NCBI RefSeq assembly: GCF_032452875.1
Contig: NC_083868.1
Span: forward strand, 102,854,537-102,918,536
DNA: 64,000 nucleotides
Origin: Bos javanicus
Taxonomy: Eukaryota; Chordata; Mammalia; Artiodactyla; Bovidae
Direction: 5' to 3'
How positions within the stretch are numbered: position 1 is the first letter of the stretch; every line of letters starts with the position of its first letter. This document shows positions 1 through 9,860 of the stretch, piece by piece. Position numbers and translations under genes: made by a program. The notes below the pieces were generated by a model. It did not search any database, had not been told where the DNA came from, and was given only the letters and a program-made list of their open reading frames with translations.

Positions 1-1402
1 TCCCCGTACCATCCCTGCGGGTCATCCCAGTGCACCAGCCCCAAGGATCCTGTATCGAAACTGGACTGGCGATTCATTTCTTATATGATATTATACATGT
101 TGCCATGCCACTCCCCCAAATCATCCCACCCTCTCCCTGTCCCACAGAGTACAAAAGACTGTTCTATACATCTGTGTCTCTTTTGCTGTCTCGCATACAG
201 GGTTATCATTACCATCTTTCTAAATTCCATATATATGTGATAATATACTGTATTGGTGTTTTTCTTTCTGGCTTACTTCACTCTGTATAATAGGCTCCAG
301 TTTCATCCACCTCATTAGAACTGATTCAAATGTATTTTTTTTAATGGCTGAGTAATACTCCATTGTATATATGTACCACAGCTTTCTTATCTATTCATCT
401 GCTGATGGACATCTAGGTTGCTTCCATGTCCCGGCTATTATAAACAGTGCTGTGATGAACACTGGGGTACACATGTCTCTTTCAATTCTGGTTTCCTCGG
501 TGTGTATGCCCAGCAGTGGGATTGCTGGGTAATATGGCAATTCTATTTCCAGTTTTTTAAGGAATCTGCACATTGTTCTCCATAGTGGCTGTACTAGTTT
601 ACATTCCCACCAACAGTGTAAGAGGGTTCCCTTTTCTCCACACCCTCTCCAGCATTTATTATTTGTAGACTTTTGGATCGTAGCCATTCTGACTGGCGTG
701 AAATGGTACCTCATTGTGGTTTTGATTTGCATTTCTCTGATAATGAGTGATGTTGAGCATCTTTTCATGTGTTTGTTAGCCATCTGTATGTCTTCTTTGG
801 AGAAATGTCTATTTAGTTCTTTGGCCCGTTTTTTGATTGGGTTGTTTATTTTTCTGGAGTTGAGCTGTAGGAGTTGCTTGTATATTTTTGAGATTAGTTG
901 TTTGTCAGTTGCTTCATTTGCTATTATTTTCTCCCATTCTGAAGGCTGCCTTTTCACCTTGCTAATAGTTTCCTTTGTTGTGCAGAAGCTTTTAATTTTA
1001 ATTAGGTCCCATTTGTTTATTTTTGCTTTTATTTCCAATATTCTGGGAGGTGGGTCATAGAGGATCCTGCTGTGATTTATGTTGGAGAGTCTTTTGCCTA
1101 TGTTCTCCTCTAAGAGTTTTATAGTTTCTCATCTTACGTTTAGATCTTTAATCCATTTTGAGTTTATTTTTGTGTATGGTGTTAGAAAGTGTTCTAGTTT
1201 CATTCTTTTACAAGTGGTTGACCAGTTTTCCCAGCACCACTTGTTAAAGAGATTGTCTTTTCTCCATTGTATATTCTTGCCTCCTTTGTCAAAGATAAGG
1301 TGTCCATAGGTGCGTGCATTTATCTCTGGGCTTTCTATTTTGTTCCATTGATCTACATTTCTGTCTTTGTGCCAGTACCACACTGTCTTGATGACTGTGG
1401 CA
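1..1402 (-). mobile_element. Ruminant L1 LINE, 5'-truncated, runs off the window start
   Basis: Reading the minus strand from 1402 to 1 gives the C-terminal third of L1 ORF2 and then a 3' UTR typical of bovine L1. The 5' truncation lies near 1402, where the ORF2 match stops and AT-rich DNA begins. The poly(A) tail and the second TSD lie outside the window. It looks fairly young: the frame is kept for about 1.2 kb with no visible frameshift. Confidence 0.93.
220..1402 (-). pseudogene. L1 ORF2 C-terminal fragment (end of RT region and Cys-rich domain)
   Basis: This is the C-terminal part of L1 ORF2p, the endonuclease/RT that copies L1 RNA into DNA at nicked chromosomal sites. The Cys-rich motif CWRGCGEKGTLLHCWWEC is intact at about 604-657. 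Two in-frame nonsense changes stand out. One is TGA at 1129-1131, where CGA is expected (CpG decay). The other is TAG at 391-393, where Trp is expected after PSADE. Beyond 391 the frame continues to the natural stop at about 220-222. The endonuclease and RT catalytic core are absent because of 5' truncation, so it cannot be active. Confidence 0.88.
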
Positions 1403-2582
1403 GAACAAGAATTTAATAAGACTGTTACTAATGACCTATTGTTAAGAACAGAATGTACTGGCACTGCATTATTTTTAGTAATTGATTAACTTTCTATATA
1501 CACTTAATATTTTACAGAATCAATTAAATAGTTCTACCTATCTTGCTGGAAAGTAAAATTTCAAATATTTTACCATAATATCATTTTTTAAAAATTTCTT
1601 TCATTTCTAACTGTCGTTGATGGAGTCCATCCTGCTTGATACATTTCATATCCTAATCACCAAGTAACATGACCCAAGAACTCATTTCTTCAGTGACAAA
1701 TAAAAATTGCCTGATAAGTTTGCAAAGAATAAATAAAATGGCTTGACAAAGCATGAATGTCATATTAAAGCAATGCAATACAAATAGGGAGTTATCGATT
1801 TTTTTTTTATAACAAGTAAGTGGTAATAGTCAATACAATGCAATTCATTGACAAAATTGCATATTCATCTTAGAAATAAATTTCAATTTTTATAATTAAT
1901 TTTCCATTGCTGTTTTCTCTACATGGGACAGCAAATTTACATTTACTGCAAATACAGGGATAGCTGTTAATATTAAAAACAATTACTTTGATATACAATT
2001 TTAATCAGCAACAAATAACTTGGGAAAGAAGGGATGGAAACACTATTTTTGAAATAAAATAAAACAGAGGTCATTCAATAATGTTTTACTGGCAATATTC
2101 TATTCATATTGGCAATGTTTCCATATTTTACAGAATTAATGGTTAGTTACCTTTCTGATATTCAACTAATCAGGAGGCTTATTCTTTTTAATCAACTAAA
2201 GCAATGAATTGTTTGTAGACATTCTATTAAACCAAGTCATTAGGTTACATATGTTAATGTAATAAAATATTTATTTTTAGTAATAAACTATACAAGATTC
2301 TTTCCAGTTAACACAGAAAAAGCAAAAATGACTTTAATTCTTACAAGGCCAGAAACCAAAAGCACAATCCATGCATTAGTATTTATCAACATAAGTTTTT
2401 TAATAGCTGAAGTTACCATGTAAACAGACAGTAGCTAGATTTGTCCTTATATTTGCTCAATTCATTTTACACACTAATGCACACACACACATACACACAC
2501 ACACTGAGTAATTATGTACTAATTATTTGAGTGCTACAAAAAAAATTACAAGACAGAGTTACTACTTACTTTTAAATTAGTT
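1403..2582. other. AT-rich DNA, no gene seen
   Basis: No coding region or recognisable repeat apart from a short CA run. Many A/T homopolymers. It could hold old repeats too diverged to see by eye. Confidence 0.6.
2479..2504. repeat. (CA)n microsatellite, one interruption
   Basis: CA dinucleotides broken once by a T (ACACATACAC). Potentially length-variable. Confidence 0.85.
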
Positions 2583-2878
2583 TGGAGACTTGCCTGGTGG
2601 TCCATTGGTTAAGACTCTGCCTGCCAATTCAGGGAACACATGTTTGATCTCTGGTCTGGGAAGATCCCATATGTTGTAGAGCAGCTAAGCCCATATACCA
2701 CAGCTACTGAGCTTGTGCCTTAGAGCCTGTCCTCTGCAACAAGAGAAGCCACCACAATGAGAAGCGCACATACCGCAACTATACAGTAGCCTCTGCTCAC
2801 TGAAACTAGGGAAAGTCTGTGTGCAACAATGAGGACCCAGTGTAGCCAAAAATAGATAAATATATAAGCATTAAAACT
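2583..2878 (+). mobile_element. CHR-1-type tRNA-derived SINE
   Basis: The tRNA-like head (TTGCCTGGTGGTCCATTGG) is followed by the CHR-type body with AACAAGAGAAGCCACCACAA, and it ends in an AATAGATAAATATATAAG tail. CHR SINEs are shared by ruminants and whales. No protein is encoded. Confidence 0.82.
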
Positions 2879-3183
2879 TGGTTTATAGCATAGAGACATC
2901 ATCATAAAGGGAATATATAAATTACCAAATATGAGACATATTTATATGCACTATATTGTATCTGTTTCAAAAGAGTTTGAAAAGACAAACTAGATACTTG
3001 AATACTTTGAAGTATTCAAAGAAGTTAAAATTATTAGAAAATTTCAAAACCACTAAAGATGTACATATATACCGATATATGTATTATCTTACTACATAGT
3101 ATTTTATTGACACATTTCAGATATTAAGTTCCTTAAAATCCAGAAGTGGAATTCTATTTAACAGTATATCAATGATATACAAT
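2879..3183. other. AT-rich spacer
   Basis: Short unique AT-rich stretch before the BovB complex. Nothing recognised. Confidence 0.55.
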
Positions 3184-3384
3184 GACCTGTATATGGGTCA
3201 AGAAGCAAGAATCAGAACCCTAAATGGAACAACTAATTGGTTCAAGATTGGAAAAACAGACAGCTTTCTGCCGTCATCCTGTTTGTTTAATCTGTATGCT
3301 GAACACATCATGAAAAACCCCAGGTTGGATGAGTTACAAGCATGAATCAAGATAGGCAGGAGAAACATCAACAGGTATGCAGAT

Positions 3385-3607
3385 ATGCTGTGCTGTGCCT
3401 GCTTAGTCACTCAGTTGTGTCTGACTCTTTGCACCCCATGGACTGTAGCCTGCCAGGCTCCTCTGTCCATGGAGATTCTCCAGGCAAGAATATTGGAGTT
3501 GGTTGCCGTGCCCTCTTCCAGGGGATTTTCCTGACCCAGGGATTGAACCCAGGTCTCCCATATTGCAGGCAGATTCTTAACCCTCTGAGCCACCAGGGAA
3601 GCCCAAA
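3385..3607 (-). mobile_element. Bov-tA SINE inserted in the old BovB
   Basis: Minus-strand Bov-tA with tRNA-like head complement at 3585-3604 (TGAGCCACCAGGGAAGCCC). The TSD TATGCAGAT is perfect at 3376-3384 and 3608-3616. In BovB these bases encode Tyr-Ala-Asp of the RT motif YADD. Confidence 0.93.
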
Positions 3608-4122
3608 TATGCAGATGATACCATTCTAATGGCAGAAAGCAAAGAGAAACTAAAGAGCCTCTTGATGAGCATCAAGGAGAGTGAGAGAGCTGGCTTAAAA
3701 CTAAATATTAAAAAAATTAAGATGGCATCCAGCACCATTCAGTTCAGTTCAGTCATTCAGTCGTGTCCAACTCTTGGCGACCCATGGACCACAGCACGTC
3801 GGGCTTCCTTGTCCATCACCAACTCCTGGAGCCTGCTCAAACTCATGTCCATTGCGTTGGTGATGCCATCCAACCATCTTATCCTCTGTCATCCCCTTCT
3901 CCTCCCACCTTCAATCTTTCCCAGCATCAGGGTCTTTTCAAATGAGTTGGTTCTTCACATCAGGTGGACAAAATATTTGAGTTTCAGCTTCAACATCAGT
4001 CCTTCCAATGAATATTCAAGACTGATTTTCTTTAGGATTGACAGGTTGGATCTCCTTGAAATCCAAGGGACTCTCAAGAGTCTTCTCCAACACCACAGTT
4101 CAAAAGCATCAATTCTTTGGCT

Positions 4123-5272
4123 CTCAACAACTGCTGGATCATCAAAAAAGCAAGAGAGTTCCAGAAAAATATCTATTTTTGCTTTATTGACTATGCCAAA
4201 GCCTTTGACTGTGTGGATCACAATAAACTGTGGAAAATTATGAAAGAGATGGGAATACCAGACCACCTGACCTGCCTCTTGAGAAATCTGTATGCAGGTC
4301 AGGAAGCAACAGTTCGAACTGGACATGGAACAACAGACTGGTTCCAAACAGAAAAAGGAGTATGTCAAAGCTGTATATTGTCACCCTGTTAATTTAACTT
4401 ATATGCAGAGTACATCATGAGAAATGCTAGACTGGAAGAAGTACAAGCTGGAATCAAGATTGCCAGGAGAAATATCAATAACCTCATATATACAGATGAT
4501 ACCACCCTTATGGCAGAAAGTGAAGAGGAACTAAAAAGCCTCTTGATGAAAATGAGAGAGTGAAAAAGTTGACTTAAAGCTCAACATTCAGAAAACTAAG
4601 ATCATGGCTTCTGGTCCCATCACTTCGTGGGAAATAGATGGGGAAACAGTGGAAACAGTGTCAGACTTTATTTTTCTGGGCTCCAAAATCACTGCAGATG
4701 GTGACTGCAGCCATGAAATTAAAAGACGCTTACTCCTTGGAAGGAAAGTTATGACCAACCTAGATAGCATATTCAAAAGCAGAGACATTTCTTTGCCAAG
4801 AAAGGTCCATCTAGTCAAGACTATGGTTTTTCATGTGGTCATTTATGGATGTGAGAGTTGGACTGTGAAGAAGGCTGAGTGCCGAAGAATTGATGCTTTT
4901 GAACTGTGGTGTTGGAGAAGACTCTTCAGAGTCCCTTGGATTGCAAGGAGATCCACCCAGTCCATTCTGAAGGAGATCAGCCCTGGGATTTCTTTGGAAG
5001 GAATGATGCTAAAGCTGAAACTCCAGTACTTTGGCCACCTCATGCGAAGAGTTGACTCATTGGAAAAGACTCTGATGCTGGGAGGGATTGGGGGCAGGAT
5101 GAGAAGGGGACGACAGTGGATGAGATGGCTGGATGGCATCACTGACTCGATGGACATGAGTCTGAGTGAACTCCGAGAGTTGGTGATGGACAGGGAGGCC
5201 TGGCGTGCTGCAATTCATGGGGTCGCAAAGAGTCGGACATGACTGAGCGACTGAACTGAACTGAACTGAACA
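4123..5272 (+). mobile_element. BovB LINE, inner layer
   Basis: 5'-truncated BovB starting in the RT region (CAACTGCTGGATCATC) and ending in the (CTGAA)n tail at about 5272. It is less diverged than the copies around it, as expected for the last LINE to insert. The RT catalytic motif reads YTDD instead of YADD (4489-4500). Frameshifts and a TAA (near 4389) break the RT frame. Confidence 0.9.
4604..5242 (+). pseudogene. BovB ORF2 C-terminal fragment
   Basis: An open stretch of 212 codons from MASGPITSWEIDGETVETVS to a TGA at 5240-5242. It is the BovB region downstream of the RT fingers/palm, with the conserved blocks CESWTVKKAE, FELWCWRRLFRVPW and YFGHLMRR. The terminal TGA replaces a CGA codon four residues before the natural stop. 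Without endonuclease and RT core it has no activity. There is no host promoter or splice context. Confidence 0.85.
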
Positions 5273-6545
5273 GCTTTCTTTATAGTCCAACTCTCACAAC
5301 TATACACAACAACTGGAAGAACCATAGCTTTGACTAGACAGAACTTTGTTGGTAAAGTAATGTTTCTGCTTTTTAATATGCTGTCTTGGTAGGTCATAAC
5401 TTTTCTTCAGCAAGCCTCTTTTAATTTCATCTTTGCAATCACCATCTGCAGTGATTTTGGAGCCCAAAAACATAAAGTCTGCCACTGTTTCCATTGTTTC
5501 TCCATCTATTTGCCTTGAAGTGATGGGACCAGATTCCATGATCTTCATTTTCTGAATGTTGAGTTTTAAGCCAACATTTTAACTCTTTCCTTTCACTTTC
5601 ATCATGAGGCTCTTTAGTTCTTCACTTTCTGTCATAATGGTGGTGTTATCTGCATATCTGAGGTTATTGATATTTCACCTGGCAATTTTTTATTCCAGCT
5701 TGTGCTTCATCCAGCCCAGCACTTCTCATGATGTACTCTACAAAATATGCAGTGTGACAGTATACAGCCTTGACATACTCCTTTCCCTACTTGAACCAGT
5801 CTGTTGTTCCATGTCCAGATCTAACTGTTGCTTCTTGACCTGAATACAGATTTCTTAGGAGGCAATTTAGGTGGTCTGGTATTTCCATCTCTTTAAGATT
5901 TTTCCACAGTTTGATGTGATCCAGACAGTCAAAGGCTTTGGCATAGTCAATAAAGCAAAAGTAGATGTGTTTCTGGAACTCTCTTTCTTTTTTGATGAAC
6001 CAGTGGATGTTGCCAATTTGATCTCTGGTTCCTCCAGCCCCCATTACTTCATGGCAAATAGAGGGGGAAAAGTAGTGCAAATAGTGACAAATTTACTCTT
6101 CTTGGGCTCTAAAATCACTGTGGATGGGAACTGCAGTCATGAAATCAGAAGACATTTGCTTCTTGGAAAGAAATCTATGGCAATCCTAGACAGTGTGTTG
6201 AAAAGCAAAGACATCATTCTGCTGACAAATGTCCCTATAGTCAAGGCTATGGTCATCCCAGTAGCCATGTACTGTTGTGAGAGCAAGACCCTAAAGAAGG
6301 CCGAGTGCCAAAGAATTGATGCCTTTGAACTGTGGTGCTGGAGAAGACTCTGAAGAGCCCCTTGGACAGCAAGATTAAATAAGTCACTCTTAAGGGAAAC
6401 CAACCCTGAGTACTCGTTGGAAGGACAGATGCTAAAGCTGAAACTCCAGTATTTTGGTCATCTGATATGAACAGCTGGCTGATAGGAAAAGTTCCTGATG
6501 CTAGGAATGATTGAGGGTGGAAGGAGAAGAGGGTGTCAGAGGATT

Positions 6546-6985
6546 AGTTTGAGTTTGCAGCTAATGGAGGTATTGAAATATAAATTTTTTAAAATGGAGA
6601 AACTTTGGGATATCATATTGTTCTATTAATTCAGAGGATAAAGAGAGTCAAAGATCTGAGAAAAATTTTCAGTTCCTAATTCCAGTTTCTTCCAGAAATC
6701 TGGCTGCACTGGCAAGCTTGAGGTCTGAGAAGACATAAGCATCTTTCTATTCAGTTCTTCTTTTGCTTCAATTACTTAATTGATTTACATTGTTTGCAAA
6801 ATAATAATAATTTAAAATTATTCAACTGAGTAATGAAAATTATGATTTCAGTACAAAATATAGTGGCATAATGTAGTAGTAGGTTAGAGGGAAGAAAAAC
6901 AGGCTAAGTGCAATTAAAATTAAATAAAGATCTAATAAACTCTGTTTTTGAAATGCCTAGTCACTCTCTTTTTGTAGATTCCCAT
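6546..6985. other. Unique AT-rich spacer
   Basis: No gene or repeat recognised between the old BovB and the first LTR. Confidence 0.55.
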
Positions 6986-7230
6986 TGTTAGGTAGTTAGA
7001 ATAGGAAACAGGAATCCAGAATGCACTCTCTCTCTCTCTCTTTTTTTCTTCTCGTCTTTTAGGTTGGCATGCCCCTACGCCTTGAGGATGTATTTTCCTT
7101 TATTTTCTAAATAAAACTGAGGGAGCTATAACACTCTCCAAGAGCTGTGATGCACCTAGTGCTTTAATATCCATAGCTTCAAATTTTTGTTGAGAAGAGA
7201 CAGAACCAAGGAGATTACACTCCCCTGACA
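6986..7230 (-). mobile_element. ERV-type solo LTR, family A, copy 1 (internally deleted)
   Basis: Both ends match the longer copy at 13445-13950: TGTTAGGTAGTTAGAATAG at the left, and the shared end AAATTTTTGTTGAGA…GAGATTACACT…CTGACA at the right. About 260 bases from the middle are missing. Minus orientation, TG…CA ends. No clear TSD. No internal viral genes adjoin it. Confidence 0.78.
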
Positions 7231-7636
7231 CCACCACAAATAAGAGTCTATGACTGTACTCAATTTGAGTATGGCAGGTGTTTGTGTGAGTATGGCATGT
7301 GTTTATATTTCTTTAAATTAATTTTAAGGGGCTTCTCTGGTGACTCAGATGGTAAAGAATCTGACTGCAAGCAATTTTTAATAGCAAACAATAATGAAGC
7401 ATATTTATATCAGAAACAAGACTAGGTTCAATTTCTATCTCTTTTTATTACTTGGAAGTTGTAAAACTTTAGAAAGCTATTTAAATAATCTAGGTATCAT
7501 GTCTCCTAACTCTAAAATGAAATATTTGTTCAAAAAATGTATGAGTGATTTAGGAGATACAGAGTTATTATTTGCAAATTAGAATAAAGCCAAAGCTAAT
7601 TACTAATGTAGTTATTTGGGGAAATTATTTCACAGT
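7231..7636. other. Spacer between two LTR copies
   Basis: AT-rich, no gene. Contains only a truncated SINE head (7327-7375). Confidence 0.55.
7327..7375 (+). mobile_element. Bov-tA head fragment
   Basis: Only the tRNA-like start (GGCTTCTCTGGTGACTCAGA … AAGAATCTG) is present. The body is missing. Confidence 0.72.
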
Positions 7637-8108
7637 TGTTAGGCAAGTGTAATCTCTCAGTTCTGTCTCTTCACAACAAAGATTTGAAGAGAAATTAAAG
7701 CCCTCGGCAAGTCACAATTCTTGGACAGACCGTTTTATAGCTCTCGGGTCTTGAACAGACCATGTTATAGCTCTTAGATCAGTGTTACAGCTCCGTGTTA
7801 CAGCTTAGTTTTATTTAGAAAAAAGCAGGAAAATACATCCTCGAGGCATAGGGCATGCCAACCAAAAGACATGAAGAGGAGAGAGAGAGAGAGAGAGAGC
7901 GCGCGTGCATGGGAGCGAGAGAGAGACCTGACCCTTTGGCTCTTCTTTTTATATGTTTTTTCCTCCCCCCTGGGCCTGCCCTATATAAATTGGGCTAGCC
8001 AGGAGTGCTGTTTGTTTCACCTGAGGTCCTCACTCAGGTCCTCGGACCTTCCTTGTCTTTTAGCCACTGCCATTTTGGATTCTTCTTTTCTATTCTAATG
8101 ACCTAACA
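7637..8108 (+). mobile_element. ERV-type solo LTR, family A, copy 2
   Basis: Opposite orientation to copies 1 and 3, and alignable with 13445-13950 over most of its length. It starts TGTTAGGCAAGTGTAATC and ends CTAACA. A TATATAAATTGGG box at 7983-7995 fits the LTR promoter. A (GA)n tract lies at 7878-7900. Flanks ACAGT (7632-7636) and ACAAT (8109-8113) may be a 5-base TSD with one mismatch. No gag/pol/env follows. Confidence 0.8.
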
Positions 8109-8706
8109 ACAATGATAGGGTAACAGACAGAAAGGCCAAGGGTCTCCAAACGGAGGAAATAGGCTGCAAGTGTCAGACATTTTTTATCTTTCTCTTAAAC
8201 AGCAAGAGTAAACAAACTAGTGTTATATTTTTTTCCCTTCTCTATACAAATTTAAAAAGAGGTTTCTCTTAAAATTCTGTGTTGCCATAATCACAACTGG
8301 TTCCACACGAACTTAACTTTTCTCAAACCTTGAGCTAACCAATGCATTTTTCTTATGGAAATGTTTGCATTAAGCTATGTTAATGTACTATGTATTTACC
8401 CTAGACTCTGTCTTCAAGTCAGTTCCACCTAAAGGTTCAGAACCAACTTGACAAACCAATATGTTACACTCATACATTGTTCTCTTAATCTGTGTTAATG
8501 AAACTATATATTTTTATGGAAATCTGCCTTTCTTCAAGATTCATGTCAATCATTTTATGGCCCAGGATAACTCACCTAGTATCAAGATTATCTCAAAATG
8601 CATGTTGTGGGTAAGGGGCCTGGTGCCATTCTCTGAATTTTGAGACATTTCCTTTCTTTAATTAGCAGACTGCTAGTAGCTATATAACATCCAGCTAAAG
8701 ACTAAC

Positions 8707-9026
8707 AACCAGTCCATTCTAAAGGAGATCAGCCCTGGGTGTTCTTTGGAAGGACTGATGCTAAAGCTGAAACTCCAGTACTTTGGCCACCTCATGTGAA
8801 GAGTTGACTCACTGGAAAAGACTCTGATGCTGGGAGAGATTGGGGGCAGGAGGAGAAGGGGACGACAGAGGATGAGATGGCTGGATGGCATCACTGACTC
8901 GATGGATGTGAGTCTGTGTAAACTCCAGGAGTTGGTGATGGACAGGGAGGCCTGGTGTGCTGCGATTCATGGGGTCGCAAAGAGTTGGACATGACTGAGT
9001 GACTGAACTGAACTGAACTGAACTGA
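8707..9026 (+). mobile_element. BovB 3' fragment inside the family B LTR
   Basis: About 320 bases of BovB 3' end with a (CTGAA)n tail. TSD AAGACTAAC (8698-8706) versus AAGGCTAAC (9027-9035), one mismatch. The LTR sequence joins cleanly across it. Confidence 0.92.
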
Positions 9027-9069
9027 AAGGCTAACAGGGGGGCACTCTTTCTGCCCCCTTCTGAAGTCT

Positions 9070-9393
9070 ATGTTAGAAGTTTTCTCTGTCTCTTTTATAC
9101 TTTAATAAAACTTTATTACACAAAAGCTCTGAGCCATCAAACCTGTCTCTGGCCTCAGACTGAATTCTTCTCCTCTGGAGGCCAAGAATCCAGGTGTCTT
9201 TCATGGTTGAGCAACAACCTTTCATCTTCTGATGCCTATATCAGAAACTTTCTCTATCTCTTTTATACTTTAATAAAACTTTATTACGCAAAAGCTCTGA
9301 GCCATCAAGCCTCATCATTGGCCCTGGATTGAATTCTTCCCCTCCAGAGACCAAGAATTCCGGCATCTTTTGTGGTTCAGCAACAACCTTTCA
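9070..9393 (+). repeat. Tandem duplication of the LTR 3' end, period about 168
   Basis: Both units carry TTTATACTTTAATAAAACTT, AAAGCTCTGAGCCATCAA and AACAACCTTTCA. Unit 1 ends at 9224 and unit 2 at 9393. The units differ at many positions, so the duplication is not recent. Confidence 0.88.
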
Positions 9394-9413
9394 ACAATAT
9401 TTTTTAAAATTAA

Positions 9414-9628
9414 GTGTTTCCCTGGTGGCTCAGAGGTTAAAGCGTCTGCCTGCAATGCGGGAGACCTGGGTTCAATCCCTGGGTAGGGAAGATTCCCTGG
9501 AGAAGGAAATAGCAACCCACTCCAGTATTCTTCTTGCCTGGAGAATCCCATGGATGGAGGAGCCTGGTGGGCTACAGTCCACTGGATTGCAAAGAGTGGG
9601 ACACGACTGAGCAACTTCACTTTCACTG
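9414..9628 (+). mobile_element. Bov-tA SINE
   Basis: Full tRNA-like head with a B-box-like GGTTCAATCCC, then the Bov-A body, ending in CTTCACTTTCAC. The TSD TTTAAAATTAA is perfect at 9403-9413 and 9629-9639. Confidence 0.95.
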
Positions 9629-9649
9629 TTTAAAATTAATTAAATTTTT

Positions 9650-9860
9650 AAAAGGAATTTTTAGTTTGCAGAAAAAATGAGCAGAAATTACAGACAGTTC
9701 CTCTATACTCAATCTCCTGCCTTCACACATTTCCTATTATTTAGTTTTATTTATTATCACCCTGCATTAGTGTGTTACACATTACAATTGATGAACGAAT
9801 GATACATTATTGTTAATGAAAACTCAAAATGTTTATTAAGATTCATTTCTTGTGTTGTAC
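9650..9860 (+). mobile_element. Ancient repeat, probably L1 3' region
   Basis: Blocks such as ACAGACAGTTCCTCTATACT, GCATTAGTGTGTTACA and TTGTGTTGTACAGTCTATGG resemble an old mammalian L1-type 3' UTR. Family and edges are uncertain. Confidence 0.5.

Larger units (their letters stand above)
3740..6033 (-). mobile_element. BovB LINE, middle layer, minus strand
   Basis: The 3' end is at 3740 (CAGTTCAGTTCAG) and the 5' truncation at 6033, in the region encoding GRGTRDQIANIHW. It has two blocks, 3740-4122 and 5273-6033, which are continuous in BovB order (…TTCTTTGGCTCTCA / CAGCTTTCTTTATAG…). They are separated by a plus-strand BovB. TSDs are CCAGCACCATT (3729-3739) and CCAGCCCCCATT (6034-6045), with small differences. 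Confidence 0.88.
3184..6545 (+). mobile_element. Old BovB LINE, outer layer of a nested complex
   Basis: A diverged BovB in two visible blocks, 3184-3739 and 6046-6545, which join in BovB order. The first stops in the KTKIMASGPIT region and the second resumes at the matching ATTACTTCATGGCAAATAG. The gap is filled by a younger minus-strand BovB (3740-6033). The first block is also split by a SINE (3385-3607). The 3' end near 6545 lacks the usual ACTGA tail, so the end was lost or rearranged. The RT frame is destroyed. Confidence 0.85.
8113..9393 (+). mobile_element. ERV-type LTR, family B (resembles bovine BTLTR1), with duplicated 3' part
   Basis: The ends are TGATAGGGTAACAG and AACAACCTTTCA. 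The 4-base TSD ACAA is at 8109-8112 and 9394-9397. A TATATAAC box is at 8681-8688. Poly(A) signals AATAAA occur at 9104-9109 and 9272-9277 because the R/U5-like end is present twice. A BovB 3' fragment interrupts it (8707-9026). It inserted directly beside the end of LTR copy 2. No viral genes are linked to it, so it is a solo LTR. The family name is from memory. Confidence 0.8.

Noticed and set aside
30..290. 86-codon plus-strand open frame
   Set aside because: It is antisense to the L1 3' UTR and the end of L1 ORF2 and has no independent support.
698..1309. Plus-strand open frames over the L1
   Set aside because: They are shadows of the minus-strand ORF2. Hydrophobic composition comes from reading A-rich L1 coding sequence in antisense.
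2479..2504. Tandem repeats as a possible CRISPR array
   Set aside because: These are simple microsatellites in a mammalian genome. No spacer-repeat structure exists anywhere in the window.
3740..6033. Twin-priming explanation for the opposite-strand BovB pieces at 3184-6545
   Set aside because: Both orientations contain the BovB 3' end, and the outer pieces join in order across the inner ones with TSDs, so nested insertion explains it better.
7871..8098. 75-codon frame starting with RERERE
   Set aside because: Low-complexity (GA)n tract within an LTR.
6986..9393. Complete endogenous provirus
   Set aside because: The LTRs belong to two families and differ in orientation, and no gag, pol or env sequence lies between them.
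9414..9490. tRNA-like heads of Bov-tA and CHR SINEs as real tRNA genes
   Set aside because: They continue into SINE bodies, occur many times with variation, and lack a complete cloverleaf.
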